From positions 1 to 64,000 of the forward strand of contig JAGLAZ010000006.1 in the NCBI GenBank assembly GCA_018260565.1: a stretch of DNA of 64,000 nucleotides, in the 5' to 3' direction. Under the pieces are notes generated by a model. The model was not told where the DNA came from. It saw nothing but the letters and a program-made list of their open reading frames with translations, and ran no database searches. The stretch's first letter is position 1. Every line of letters begins with the position of its first letter. Shown here one piece after another: positions 1 through 8,352 of this stretch. A program made the position numbers and the translations under genes. The stretch is from Flavobacteriaceae bacterium. GTDB lineage: Bacteria; Bacteroidota; Bacteroidia; Flavobacteriales; Weeksellaceae.

Positions 1-26
1 AATGCATTATATTGAAAATCAAAATA

Positions 27-803
27 TTAGTGCAATTTTAAAGAGTGACTAATTATGCTTGCGCATATAGTAGGACATTCTAAATGTCCATTATGTCCAC
101 TATCTAGGAGATAATAAGAGATATATGGCTTTTTATTAGGTAAAACCTTTATTAAGTCACGAGAATCTATAGCTTCGTCTTGATTTCCCATAATTAAAAC
201 GAACTGAATATCCTCATTTTGTAAAACAAATGTTCGGTCTTTTCTTTCCATAATTCCTTTTAAACAAGCTATGGTTGTAAAGGGCTCCGAATGTAAGGCT
301 ATATCTTTAGCATATTCAATTTTTTCCCTCATAAAGGGTGTTTCCCTTCTGCTACTTCCAAATAGGGGAGGAATACCGCCAGAAACATACTTTTCAAAAT
401 TTTCAGAAATAACATCGATACTTTTTAATCGTTGATTTTTTTTCTCTTCAGTATCCGCTAAAAAGCTACTATAGAATAGGCATAAGCTTTCACATATTTT
501 TGGGTATTTTTCCACTAAAGCCAATGCTACATAGCCACCCATACTATGCCCTACAACATGATACTTAGGATATCCCAAACTAGAAAGTAGCGAATAAACT
601 TCTTCCGCTTGATACTCCATGGAATTAATTTCTTGATGAATCTGGCTAGAACCATATCCGGGTAAATCTGGTATAATTAGCTGAAATGTATCTTCCAATA
701 ATGGTATTAAATCTACCCAGATTTCATGGGTTTCCATGAGCCCATGAAGCAAAACTAAAGGCGGCTTATCTCCTTTTTTACCAGCAGTTTTATAGTAAAG
801 CAT
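27..803 (-). CDS. alpha/beta hydrolase fold protein
   Basis: A 258-residue single-domain alpha/beta hydrolase with no signal peptide, so probably cytoplasmic. The oxyanion-hole motif LLHGLMET lies near residue 20, the nucleophile elbow VGHSMGG near residue 87 (Ser of GHSMG), and a C-terminal SGHNGHLE supplies the likely catalytic His. This is the layout of the family that includes esterases, haloalkane dehalogenases and BioH-type enzymes. The substrate cannot be read from sequence. Its ATG overlaps the stop of the upstream dsbD-like gene by one base (TAATG), so it is probably translationally coupled to it. Fold very likely, specific activity unknown. Confidence 0.85.
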   Translation of the reverse strand: MLYYKTAGKKGDKPPLVLLHGLMETHEIWVDLIPLLEDTFQLIIPDLPGYGSSQIHQEINSMEYQAEEVYSLLSSLGYPKYHVVGHSMGGYVALALVEKYPKICESLCLFYSSFLADTEEKKNQRLKSIDVISENFEKYVSGGIPPLFGSSRRETPFMREKIEYAKDIALHSEPFTTIACLKGIMERKDRTFVLQNEDIQFVLIMGNQDEAIDSRDLIKVLPNKKPYISYYLLDSGHNGHLECPTICASIISHSLKLH

Positions 804-2872
804 TATTTTGATTTTTTATAATAATCTATTCCGCAGCGGAGAAAGTTTAAGAACTCCTCTTTTGCCATATAACCAGAAATAGGATAGTTAATTACTTTCT
901 CATCAGGTGTGAGTAATACGTAGTGAGGCTGACTATTATTATTAAAGTTTATCTGCTGAAACATACTCCACTTATCACCTATAGTTTTAATTTTCTTTAA
1001 CTGCCCATCTCCCAGATCCACCTTAGTTTGTTCGGCGGCGGGTAAAGCTTCCTTATCATCTACGTAAAGTGATGCTAAAATAATTTCATTTTGTAAAATA
1101 GGAAGGACATCAGGTTCTTGCCAAACAAATTCTTCCATTTTTCTACAGTTTTCACAGCCGTATCCCGTAAAATCTATTAAAATAGGTTTATTTTCTTTTT
1201 TAGCTAATACTAATGCTTCAAAATAATCATGTGGTGTAGCAAAACCTAATACCCCATCACTTTCTTTTTTAAAATAACTAATATTTATAGGAGGTAAAAT
1301 GCCACTTAAAGCCTGTAATTTTGGCCTTTCAGAAGGGAATAAGCCCTGAACTAAATATACTATCCAAAGAAGTCCTAATGCCCCAAAGGCTTTTCTTACA
1401 GGAGAAATTTTATTACCCTTATCATCATGAGGAAAACGGATGAGCCCAAAAATATAAGCCACCATTGTAATAGAAATCAAAATCCAAATTACTAGGAATA
1501 ATTCTCTCTTAAGTAAAAATGTCTTGGAAACTAAATCAGCCTTAGATAAAAATTTAAGAGCTAAACCAAGTTCCAAAAAGCCTAACACCACCTTAAGAGT
1601 ATTCATCCAACCACCAGATTTAGGGAGAGATTTTAATGTCTGTGGAAATAAAGCCAAAAGCCCAAATACAAGCGCCCAAGCAAGCCCAAATCCTCCCAAA
1701 GCCATGGTAAGTAATAAGGGAACATTGCTGCTGCCAGATACAGCACTGCCTAATAAACTCCCCAATATAGGTCCTGTACAACTGAATGATACTATCACTA
1801 ATGTAAGTGCCATAAAAAATACACCTATTAAACCACCTGTATCCTCCGCTTTGGCAGATTTATTGGCAAAGCTGCTTGGCAAACTAATATCATAATACCC
1901 AAAAAAGCTACCAGCGAAATATAGAAATACAATAAAAAAGGCAATATTAAGCCATACATTGGTAGATATTTCATTAAAAATATTACCAGCAATTCCATCA
2001 ATAATATGAAAGGGAACACTCAATAATACAAAAATTACCAAAATAAATAAACCATATAAAATTGCGTCTCTTTTACCTTTTCTTGCTCCCACACCTTTGG
2101 TAAAATAACTTACAGTAAGTGGTATCATGGGATATACACAAGGAGTTAAGAGTGCAATTAGGCCACCTAAAAAGCCAAGAGGTAAATACTCCCAATAATT
2201 TTCTTCCATTTTTTGAGCAACTTGGCCACAGGTTGTAAGAGGAGATTTAGCCTGAATAGCAGCTCGTCTTAATTCTTTGGATACTTCAGGGGTAGATACA
2301 GTAGAAATGTTAGGCAAAGCTACTGTAGTGGGTTCTGCGATAGATGTTTCATTTGGAATGATAGAATCGGATTGTCCAATTTTATCGGCTTTTTGGGGCA
2401 AAATCGGTGCAGTACTTCCAGCAATATCTTTCTCAAATTCTAAAGTATTAGGAGCGAGGCATACTTTATCATCACAGGACTGGTACGTTATTTCAGCGGA
2501 TACCTTGGCAGCTTGTCCAGGATTTTTAAGCTTAAATTTTTGAACAAATGAAGCCGAGCCACTGTAATATACCAGCTGAGCACCAAAAGCCTCGGAAAAT
2601 TCTGATTTTTTATTTCCTTTTTCATAGAATTTTCCTACAGGAATTATATTAGTTCCACTCAGTTTCATTTCAGTGGGAATACCACTATCCGCAGGCAAAT
2701 CCTTAGAATATATATGCCAGCCTGGCTCTATACTAGCAGCTAATACAGCCTCATATTCACCATTAGAAAGTGAATTAATTTTTAAATTAAATCTTACTGG
2801 ATTTTTTATCTGCCCAAAAACAGAAGTAATACTGAATAAAAAACTGATAAGTATAAAAAAGCGAAAACGCAT
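803..2872 (-). CDS. DsbD-family thiol:disulfide interchange protein
   Basis: A 689-residue inner-membrane protein that passes electrons from cytoplasmic thioredoxin to periplasmic thiol proteins. A signal peptide (to about residue 20) is followed by a DsbD-alpha-like domain with the Cys pair in QSCDDKVC (about residues 132-138), then a linker. About eight membrane helices (roughly 230-520) carry the transport cysteines in TPCVYPMIPL and SFSCTGPI. A C-terminal thioredoxin-like domain has the CxxC motif GCENCRKME. All three modules and their cysteine pairs are present, so it should work as an electron relay for cytochrome c maturation or disulfide repair. It is cotranscribed with the hydrolase downstream; tilS lies 13 bases upstream on the same strand. 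Confidence 0.92.
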   Translation of the reverse strand: MRFRFFILISFLFSITSVFGQIKNPVRFNLKINSLSNGEYEAVLAASIEPGWHIYSKDLPADSGIPTEMKLSGTNIIPVGKFYEKGNKKSEFSEAFGAQLVYYSGSASFVQKFKLKNPGQAAKVSAEITYQSCDDKVCLAPNTLEFEKDIAGSTAPILPQKADKIGQSDSIIPNETSIAEPTTVALPNISTVSTPEVSKELRRAAIQAKSPLTTCGQVAQKMEENYWEYLPLGFLGGLIALLTPCVYPMIPLTVSYFTKGVGARKGKRDAILYGLFILVIFVLLSVPFHIIDGIAGNIFNEISTNVWLNIAFFIVFLYFAGSFFGYYDISLPSSFANKSAKAEDTGGLIGVFFMALTLVIVSFSCTGPILGSLLGSAVSGSSNVPLLLTMALGGFGLAWALVFGLLALFPQTLKSLPKSGGWMNTLKVVLGFLELGLALKFLSKADLVSKTFLLKRELFLVIWILISITMVAYIFGLIRFPHDDKGNKISPVRKAFGALGLLWIVYLVQGLFPSERPKLQALSGILPPINISYFKKESDGVLGFATPHDYFEALVLAKKENKPILIDFTGYGCENCRKMEEFVWQEPDVLPILQNEIILASLYVDDKEALPAAEQTKVDLGDGQLKKIKTIGDKWSMFQQINFNNNSQPHYVLLTPDEKVINYPISGYMAKEEFLNFLRCGIDYYKKSK

Positions 2873-2885
2873 GGATGTATTTTTA

Positions 2886-4211
2886 TTAAAAAAATTGAGT
2901 GTAAAAATAAAGCATATTTTCGGGATGTGCTTCAGCTGTATCTTTTATGCTAGCGGAGCGCCAAGGCAATACCGCCCATACAAAATTACTTTCATCTATT
3001 AATAATGGTATATTAGGTCTGTCTTCAGGTAAAATCTTATACTCCTTTAGAATTTTAAGCACAGTTTTGTGTTGGTGATCACCGGTGGGAACTTTAGAAT
3101 TTAAATAATTTTGCGCTGAATCAATACGCAAAGAGCCAACAAGGAGAGATGATGGAATCCCGATTTTCTCTACGGTTTCAATATCATAAAAAAGACTGTA
3201 ATATTCTGGTAACCAGATAATTTGGTTTTCTATGTAGGCCCTTTTTAGTTCAAAATCTTGTTGTAAAAATAAGATAACAACATCCTGTGACCTGTGAATA
3301 ATTTTATATTGGGATGTTTGATAAGTACTTCCTACTGCGGAATGAAGAAATTTTTCGGCTTCGTCTGAATCAATAAGTCCAAAATCAAACAATATTTCTT
3401 TTATTATATAAGGATCGGCAGATAGAAGTACCTTTTTATTTAACTTGAGTATGAAGGATGTTTGAAACTCGAGTGATTTAGAAAGTACTTCTCGTTTGGA
3501 TTTTTGTATGAAATTTTCGGCATCTTGTAATTGCCTGATGCTGTGCTGAATAGATTGGGTAAGTGTAGGCATTGCTTCCTTCCATGCAGGCAGAACGGTA
3601 TGCCGGATATTATTTCTCATATATACATTGGAAGCATTACTACTATCCTCCCGATACGGAAGGGAAATTTCCGCTGCTGCTTGTACCAGCTTATCTTTAG
3701 TGATTTGTAAAAACGGCCTTACAAGTGCAATCTGTGATTTGTGCCGAAAGCTATACTCGGGAATGCCTTGTAATCCTGTAAGTCCTGCACCACGCCCCAT
3801 TCGCATTAGCAAGGTCTCCAGCTGGTCATCCAGATGATGTGCCGTAGCAATAGCATAGCAGTCCTGTTCGTTAGCAATTTTTTCAAAAAAGGTATAGCGT
3901 ATGTTTCTAGCCTCTGCCTGTATGGCACTTTGATCTTTAGTAAGAAGCCTACTTTGATGAATATAAATTTTGTTTCCCATAGCATCGCATCTACCCAGTA
4001 AGAAAAGCATATCATCATCGGATTCATCACCTCTTAAATGGTAATTGCAATGAGCAACGAGAACATTTTCACTTCCTAAAACTTCATTTACTGTATGGAG
4101 CAAAAGCATAGAATCCAACCCACCACTTATTCCAAGTACTATTTTTGCAGAAAGAGGAATGGAATATTTGGCAAAATAAGTAAGAACAGTTTCCTGAAGT
4201 AAATGTGTCAT
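2886..4211 (-). CDS. tilS: tRNA(Ile)-lysidine synthase TilS
   Basis: This enzyme attaches lysine to C34 of tRNA-Ile(CAU), switching it from AUG to AUA reading; the reaction uses ATP and is essential in most bacteria. The N-terminal PP-loop LGISGGLDSMLLL and the downstream motifs HCNYHLRGDESD and ATAHHLDDQLETLLMR are intact, and a TilS substrate-binding/C-terminal region follows to about residue 440, the usual full length. I place the start at the ATG giving MTHLLQETVL. An in-frame TTG six codons upstream exists but would only add a short non-conserved stretch. It is divergent from the htrA gene, with about 150 bases between the two starts. Confidence 0.95.
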   Translation of the reverse strand: MTHLLQETVLTYFAKYSIPLSAKIVLGISGGLDSMLLLHTVNEVLGSENVLVAHCNYHLRGDESDDDMLFLLGRCDAMGNKIYIHQSRLLTKDQSAIQAEARNIRYTFFEKIANEQDCYAIATAHHLDDQLETLLMRMGRGAGLTGLQGIPEYSFRHKSQIALVRPFLQITKDKLVQAAAEISLPYREDSSNASNVYMRNNIRHTVLPAWKEAMPTLTQSIQHSIRQLQDAENFIQKSKREVLSKSLEFQTSFILKLNKKVLLSADPYIIKEILFDFGLIDSDEAEKFLHSAVGSTYQTSQYKIIHRSQDVVILFLQQDFELKRAYIENQIIWLPEYYSLFYDIETVEKIGIPSSLLVGSLRIDSAQNYLNSKVPTGDHQHKTVLKILKEYKILPEDRPNIPLLIDESNFVWAVLPWRSASIKDTAEAHPENMLYFYTQFF

Positions 4212-4359
4212 ATTTTCACGTAAAATCAATAAAATAGGTTTTTAAGAATGTAGATATAATGAAAAAGCTAAGTTTTTCGTTAATATTAGTTAAATTTTAT
4301 AAGGCATTAATTTCAATTACTAAAAGTGCATACAATTTGCTTAGTTCCCAGTATAAATT

Positions 4360-5868
4360 ATGAGAATGAACACGAATATAAAGAAATTTTTACCCTATGC
4401 GTTTGTAGGTGTTATATCTGGAGCTACCGCTATTGGAGGTATAAAATTAACAGAAAATAAACCACTAATTACAGACGCTGAATATTTCAGCAAATCTTCG
4501 TCAAATGTAAAATTTGCTGGTCTTAATTCAGCTGCTATAGGCGATGATTTTGTAAAAGCGGCATCAAGAAGCGTTCCTGCAGTGGTTACGATAAAAAGCT
4601 ATACTAAATCCCGCGGGCGAAATATGCAGGAACAAGATTTATTTGATTTGTTTTTTGGTCAGGGCGCAAGACCTCAACAAAATGAAAGTCAGGAAAACGT
4701 GGCCTCTGGATTGGGAAGTGGTGTAATAATTTCTTCGGACGGATATATTATCAGTAATAACCATGTAATTGCTGGTGCTAGCAAACTGGAAGTTGTATTA
4801 AGTAATAAAAAGTCTTATACAGCCACTGTGGTAGGTTCCGATCCTACTACCGATATAGCCTTATTAAAAATAGAAGAAAATAATCTTCCTTTTTTAAGTT
4901 TTGCTAATTCTGATAATGTGGAAGTAGGACAGTGGGTGCTTGCAGTAGGAAACCCTTTAGGTCTTAATAGCACGGTAACAGCAGGAATTATTTCAGCTAA
5001 AGGAAGAAATATCAATATTTTAAGAAACCAAAGTAGAACACCGATTGAAAGTTTCATCCAGACTGATGCAGCAATTAACAGAGGAAACTCTGGTGGGGCT
5101 TTGGTAAACACAAATGGTGATTTAATAGGAATTAATTCCGCAATATCTTCCAATACAGGTTATTATGAGGGCTATGGATTTGCAGTACCTTCTAATTTGG
5201 CCCGTAAAGTAATAGAGGATATTAAAAAATTCGGACTGGTACAAAGAGCATACCTAGGTGTTTCGTCTTTAGACTTATCAGACAGTGATGTGATAGCAGA
5301 ATTTGAGAAAAAAACTGGTAAAAAGATTACTCAAAGAAACGGAGTAATGGTTATGGAGGTGCAAAGTGGAAGTGCTGCTGCAGACCTTGGACTCAAAGAA
5401 GGCGATTACATTACCAAAGTTGATAATCAGTTAATTGGATCAGCTTCAGATTTAAGCTTCAGCATCGGTAGCAAGCGTCCTGGGGACAGAGTAAGTATCA
5501 CATATACCAGAAATGGTGTGGAAAAAACTGAATTGGTAACCTTAAAAGATCAGCGAGGTAAAACTTCAGCACGTACCAAGGAAGAACTGAGTGTTATGGA
5601 AAAATTAGGAGCTGAGATTGCACCTTTAAGTGAATCATTTAAAGCTAATTATGGTTTAGATTATGGTGTAGTGACTACCAAAGTAGATGAAGGCAGCATA
5701 TTATCCCAGGCTGGTATAGAGGAAAACTTTATTATTCTTGAAGTAAACGGCAAAAGGGTAAGTACTCAAGCTGACTTTGAAAAAATCTTGAATAATTATA
5801 AAGGTAATGTAAGCTTAAAATATGTAGATTCTAATGGTAGAATGTACACCAGAGGATTTAAGCTCTAA
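4360..5868 (+). CDS. periplasmic HtrA/Deg serine protease
   Basis: A 502-residue Deg-family protease/chaperone for misfolded envelope proteins. An N-terminal hydrophobic segment (about residues 10-28) serves as signal or anchor. The trypsin-like domain has a complete catalytic triad: His135 in SNNHVIAG, Asp165 in PTTDIALL and Ser244 in RGNSGGAL. Two PDZ-like regions follow (about 290-390 and 410-500), including VMVMEVQSGSAAADLGLKEGD and a second copy around SILSQAGIEENFIILEVNG. The gene is monocistronic and ends in an intrinsic terminator 22 bases downstream. Equivalent to DegP/DegQ; which paralogue cannot be said. Confidence 0.95.
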   Translation: MRMNTNIKKFLPYAFVGVISGATAIGGIKLTENKPLITDAEYFSKSSSNVKFAGLNSAAIGDDFVKAASRSVPAVVTIKSYTKSRGRNMQEQDLFDLFFGQGARPQQNESQENVASGLGSGVIISSDGYIISNNHVIAGASKLEVVLSNKKSYTATVVGSDPTTDIALLKIEENNLPFLSFANSDNVEVGQWVLAVGNPLGLNSTVTAGIISAKGRNINILRNQSRTPIESFIQTDAAINRGNSGGALVNTNGDLIGINSAISSNTGYYEGYGFAVPSNLARKVIEDIKKFGLVQRAYLGVSSLDLSDSDVIAEFEKKTGKKITQRNGVMVMEVQSGSAAADLGLKEGDYITKVDNQLIGSASDLSFSIGSKRPGDRVSITYTRNGVEKTELVTLKDQRGKTSARTKEELSVMEKLGAEIAPLSESFKANYGLDYGVVTTKVDEGSILSQAGIEENFIILEVNGKRVSTQADFEKILNNYKGNVSLKYVDSNGRMYTRGFKL

Positions 5869-5889
5869 TTTTTTACTTGATACTAAATG

Positions 5890-5918
5890 ATCCCGAAAAT
5901 ATATTTCGGGATTTTTTA
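5890..5918 (+). terminator. intrinsic terminator of the htrA gene
   Basis: A 9-bp perfect stem, ATCCCGAAA pairing with TTTCGGGAT across a short AT loop, followed directly by a T-rich run. It starts 22 bases after the htrA stop codon and separates htrA from the convergent trmB gene. Confidence 0.85.
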
Positions 5919-5952
5919 TTTTATATAGAATTGAGTTCTTAAGAAATTAAAA

Positions 5953-6636
5953 CTAGGTTTTAAATCTAAATTTTAGATAGGTGATTTTCTTTCCTTCCTT
6001 AGAAAATAAATCTTCATAAAATGTTTGAATTTCTCGCAATAGAGGTGTACCAGGCTCATATTCAGGTGCTCCATAAATATCATGGTGCGCAGAGATAATC
6101 TCATGACCTAAGCCCCGAACTAAGCCGATAGTATAGCCATGTAGATATTCGGAATCGGTTTTAAGATGAATTGCTCCATCCACCTTCAATATTTTCTGAT
6201 ACATTGCAAGAAACTCCGGATTGGTTAACCGATGCTTTTCTCTGCGGTATTTTAGCTGAGGATCTGGAAAAGTAATCCAAATCTCAGAGATTTCATTCTC
6301 AGAAAAGATATAATCTAAAAGTTCTATCTGAGTTCGCAGAAATAGAACATTTTTTAATTGGTTTTGTTCAGCATCTTTGGCACCATACCAAAATCTAGCA
6401 CCTTTGATATCAATACCGATGAAATTTTTTTCTGGAAAGGCTTTTGCGAGACCCATACAGTATTCCCCACGCCCGCAGCCCAATTCTACCACGATCGGTT
6501 TTTTATTTCCAAATTTTTCCTCCCACTTTCCTTTCCATTGATATCCGTGTTCGCGGATAACATCCTCACGAGTGGGTTGCAATACATAAGCAGAATCGGC
6601 ATTTTCTCGGAAGCGTTGGAGTTTATTTTTGCCCAT
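5953..6636 (-). CDS. trmB: tRNA (guanine-N7)-methyltransferase TrmB
   Basis: A SAM-dependent enzyme that makes m7G46 in the tRNA variable loop. The SAM-binding motif VVELGCGRGEYCMGLA is followed by FIGIDIKGARFW, and the family-specific motifs ITFPDPQ, KHRLTNPEFL and LKTDSEYLHGYT are all present. I choose the ATG giving MGKNKLQRFRENA, the usual TrmB N-terminus. A further upstream ATG would add ten non-conserved residues and deepen the overlap with the preceding gene. At about 227 residues it is full length. It overlaps the end of the upstream gene by 14 bases and is probably in one transcript with it. Confidence 0.94.
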   Translation of the reverse strand: MGKNKLQRFRENADSAYVLQPTREDVIREHGYQWKGKWEEKFGNKKPIVVELGCGRGEYCMGLAKAFPEKNFIGIDIKGARFWYGAKDAEQNQLKNVLFLRTQIELLDYIFSENEISEIWITFPDPQLKYRREKHRLTNPEFLAMYQKILKVDGAIHLKTDSEYLHGYTIGLVRGLGHEIISAHHDIYGAPEYEPGTPLLREIQTFYEDLFSKEGKKITYLKFRFKT

Positions 6637-7444
6637 TTTTTTGCATTGTATTATAGGAAGTTGCATGCTCCACCCTTTTCCAAAATATGGGTAGATATTT
6701 TTCTATTAAAGATTGTGAAGAACCAAGCCGTTCAGGGTTTGGAATTAAGCTGCCATTTTCTGAAGTGTACACAAACTGAAGGAAATCATTAATTAAATTT
6801 TCGGGAATTTTTTTAGAAGTAAAATATTCATCACCCATAAACTGGCGAACTCGCGTAATATCTTTTTGCATTGTAAAATATTTTGCAGCTCTTAATTTCT
6901 TTTTCCGCTCACCAGATAAAACATCGTATAAGGACTCCAAATTTAGTCCTATTCCCGGTGGCCCCTTCATATCGCCTATGCTTAATACAGAAGGAAGATC
7001 TGTATAATCCGGAGTTTTTGGCTCTGGTAGTCCTACCATTTTTTTGATAGCTTGTGCTTTACTAGATTTTTCTAATTTTTGAAGGTCTTGGTTTAAATTT
7101 CCTGTTAGTTTTACTCCTGTAAGCCTTACCTCTTTCATCACATGTATGGGTAAATTTAGCATTACGGTCTTTCCTTGATTAAAGTTGGGGCTGTCTACTT
7201 GTATATCAAGCCTTTCTGTATAATAAGAGGAGAAACGCAGGGTATTTCCTGATAGGGCAAGGATAGTAAAATTACCATCTACATCTGCACGGACTGTATT
7301 TCTTGTATTTAAGTTAGTGATATTTACTTGATTTAAACCTATTTCCTCACTTTGATAAATTGCTACGGTTCCTTTAACGATTTGTGCGGAAAGGGCAATA
7401 TTCATAAAAAAGAAAAGGATCAAGATACTCGTTTGTTTACTCAC
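6623..7444 (-). CDS. carboxypeptidase-like regulatory domain protein, exported
   Basis: An exported Bacteroidetes protein. A signal peptide (SILILFFFMNIALSAQ) is followed by a CarboxypepD_reg-like beta-sandwich of about 90 residues (VKGTVAIYQSEEIGLNQVNI ... RADVDGNFTI), the same domain found at the front of SusC-type receptors but here standing alone. The remaining 150 residues are helical and have no recognised domain. I favour the GTG start because it puts the signal peptide at the N-terminus and overlaps the upstream stop by only 8 bases; an ATG 42 bases further upstream would give a long charged leader. It lies between the membrane-protein gene upstream and trmB downstream. Function unknown. 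Confidence 0.72.
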   Translation of the reverse strand: MSKQTSILILFFFMNIALSAQIVKGTVAIYQSEEIGLNQVNITNLNTRNTVRADVDGNFTILALSGNTLRFSSYYTERLDIQVDSPNFNQGKTVMLNLPIHVMKEVRLTGVKLTGNLNQDLQKLEKSSKAQAIKKMVGLPEPKTPDYTDLPSVLSIGDMKGPPGIGLNLESLYDVLSGERKKKLRAAKYFTMQKDITRVRQFMGDEYFTSKKIPENLINDFLQFVYTSENGSLIPNPERLGSSQSLIEKYLPIFWKRVEHATSYNTMQKNGQK

Positions 7445-7922
7445 TATTCTTGCTTCTTGTATGTAAAGCAGCCGCTTTGTTTGCATCGTGAAGTGCCTGG
7501 CGTCTAATTTTTCTCTTATAAATTACCTCTGTCACTTTACCTCCTAACCATGCAAAGGGAAAGAAAATAAGGAAAATACTGATTTTATAAAATGTGGGGT
7601 GGTGTGCATTAAACAAAATATCCAACATCCCTATAAAAAGGAGGATAAAACCTATCAAAATTGCATATGCTACTTTGGCATATTTTACTAAAATAGCAGT
7701 AACTACGCCTCCCATTGTACTAGCAATTCCAAAGCAAATAAGCAGTGTAACAAAAAAATAGGGCTTGTCTCGTACGGTATAAAGAAGTTTTGCCCAATGT
7801 TTAAAAGGTGCGAACTCTTCATATGTAACCCATTCAGGATTCAGTCGTATTCCTAAGCTAATAATGAGTCCTGCACAGAATAGGCCCATTAATACCGCAA
7901 AAGTATTTCTTAGAATCTGCAT
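7437..7922 (-). CDS. conserved four-helix membrane protein, function unknown
   Basis: A 161-residue integral membrane protein with about four hydrophobic helices (near residues 7-27, 55-78, 82-103 and 112-130) and a basic tail ending in HTRSKNSE. No catalytic motif is visible. It begins directly after the ridA stop codon (adjacent bases), and its own stop overlaps the likely GTG start of the next gene, so ridA, this gene, the CarboxypepD_reg-like gene and trmB look like one operon. I do not recognise a specific family. Confidence 0.75.
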   Translation of the reverse strand: MQILRNTFAVLMGLFCAGLIISLGIRLNPEWVTYEEFAPFKHWAKLLYTVRDKPYFFVTLLICFGIASTMGGVVTAILVKYAKVAYAILIGFILLFIGMLDILFNAHHPTFYKISIFLIFFPFAWLGGKVTEVIYKRKIRRQALHDANKAAALHTRSKNSE

Positions 7923-8300
7923 TTAGCCTTTATAGGCAATCATAGAAATCTCCACTTCCACATTTCTGGGAAGGCAGGATACCTGTACCGTTTCGCGAGC
8001 GGGCAGTCTTTCAGCATCCAGATAGGAAGCATAGACAGTGTTCATAGCTTGGAAATCATCCATATTTTTTAGAAATATGCTTGCCTTTACTACATCAGAG
8101 AAGCTAAGTCCGGCTGCTTCTAAAATAGCCTGCAAATTCTTCATTACTTGGTGTGTAGCACCTTCAATTCCTTCAACAAGGCGTTCAGTTTCCTGGTTGA
8201 GCGGGATTTGGCCTGATATAAATAGGCAGTCACCTGCCCAGCGTGCCTGTGTGTATGGTCCGATGGCTGCCGGTGCTTTATCTGTATGGATGATGCTCAT
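7923..8300 (-). CDS. ridA: RidA family enamine/imine deaminase
   Basis: A 125-residue protein of the YjgF/YER057c/UK114 family, which hydrolyses reactive 2-aminoacrylate released by PLP enzymes such as threonine and serine dehydratases. Family signatures are complete: APAAIGPYTQA near the N-terminus, LFISGQIPLNQET, and the C-terminal segment RLPARETVQVSCLPRNVEVEI, which contains the conserved Arg that anchors the substrate carboxylate. Length matches the family exactly. It is probably the first gene of a four-gene operon running to trmB. Confidence 0.95.
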   Translation of the reverse strand: MSIIHTDKAPAAIGPYTQARWAGDCLFISGQIPLNQETERLVEGIEGATHQVMKNLQAILEAAGLSFSDVVKASIFLKNMDDFQAMNTVYASYLDAERLPARETVQVSCLPRNVEVEISMIAYKG

Positions 8301-8317
8301 CTTGGTTTGTTTTTTGG

Positions 8318-8325
8318 CAAAATTA
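8318..8325 (-). promoter_or_regulatory. candidate -7 box (TAATTTTG) upstream of ridA
   Basis: On the minus strand TAATTTTG matches the Bacteroidetes -7 consensus TAnnTTTG, 17 bases before the ridA ATG. I see no clear TTG element at the expected distance, so this is a weak call. Confidence 0.4.
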
Positions 8326-8352
8326 AGATAAAATTTATTCTACGTATATGGT

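Noticed and set aside
1524..1895. Open frame on the plus strand inside the DsbD-like gene
   Set aside because: Antisense to a strongly supported coding region with no homology-like pattern; a shadow frame.
6358..6792. Plus-strand open frame over trmB
   Set aside because: Antisense shadow of trmB and the gene before it.
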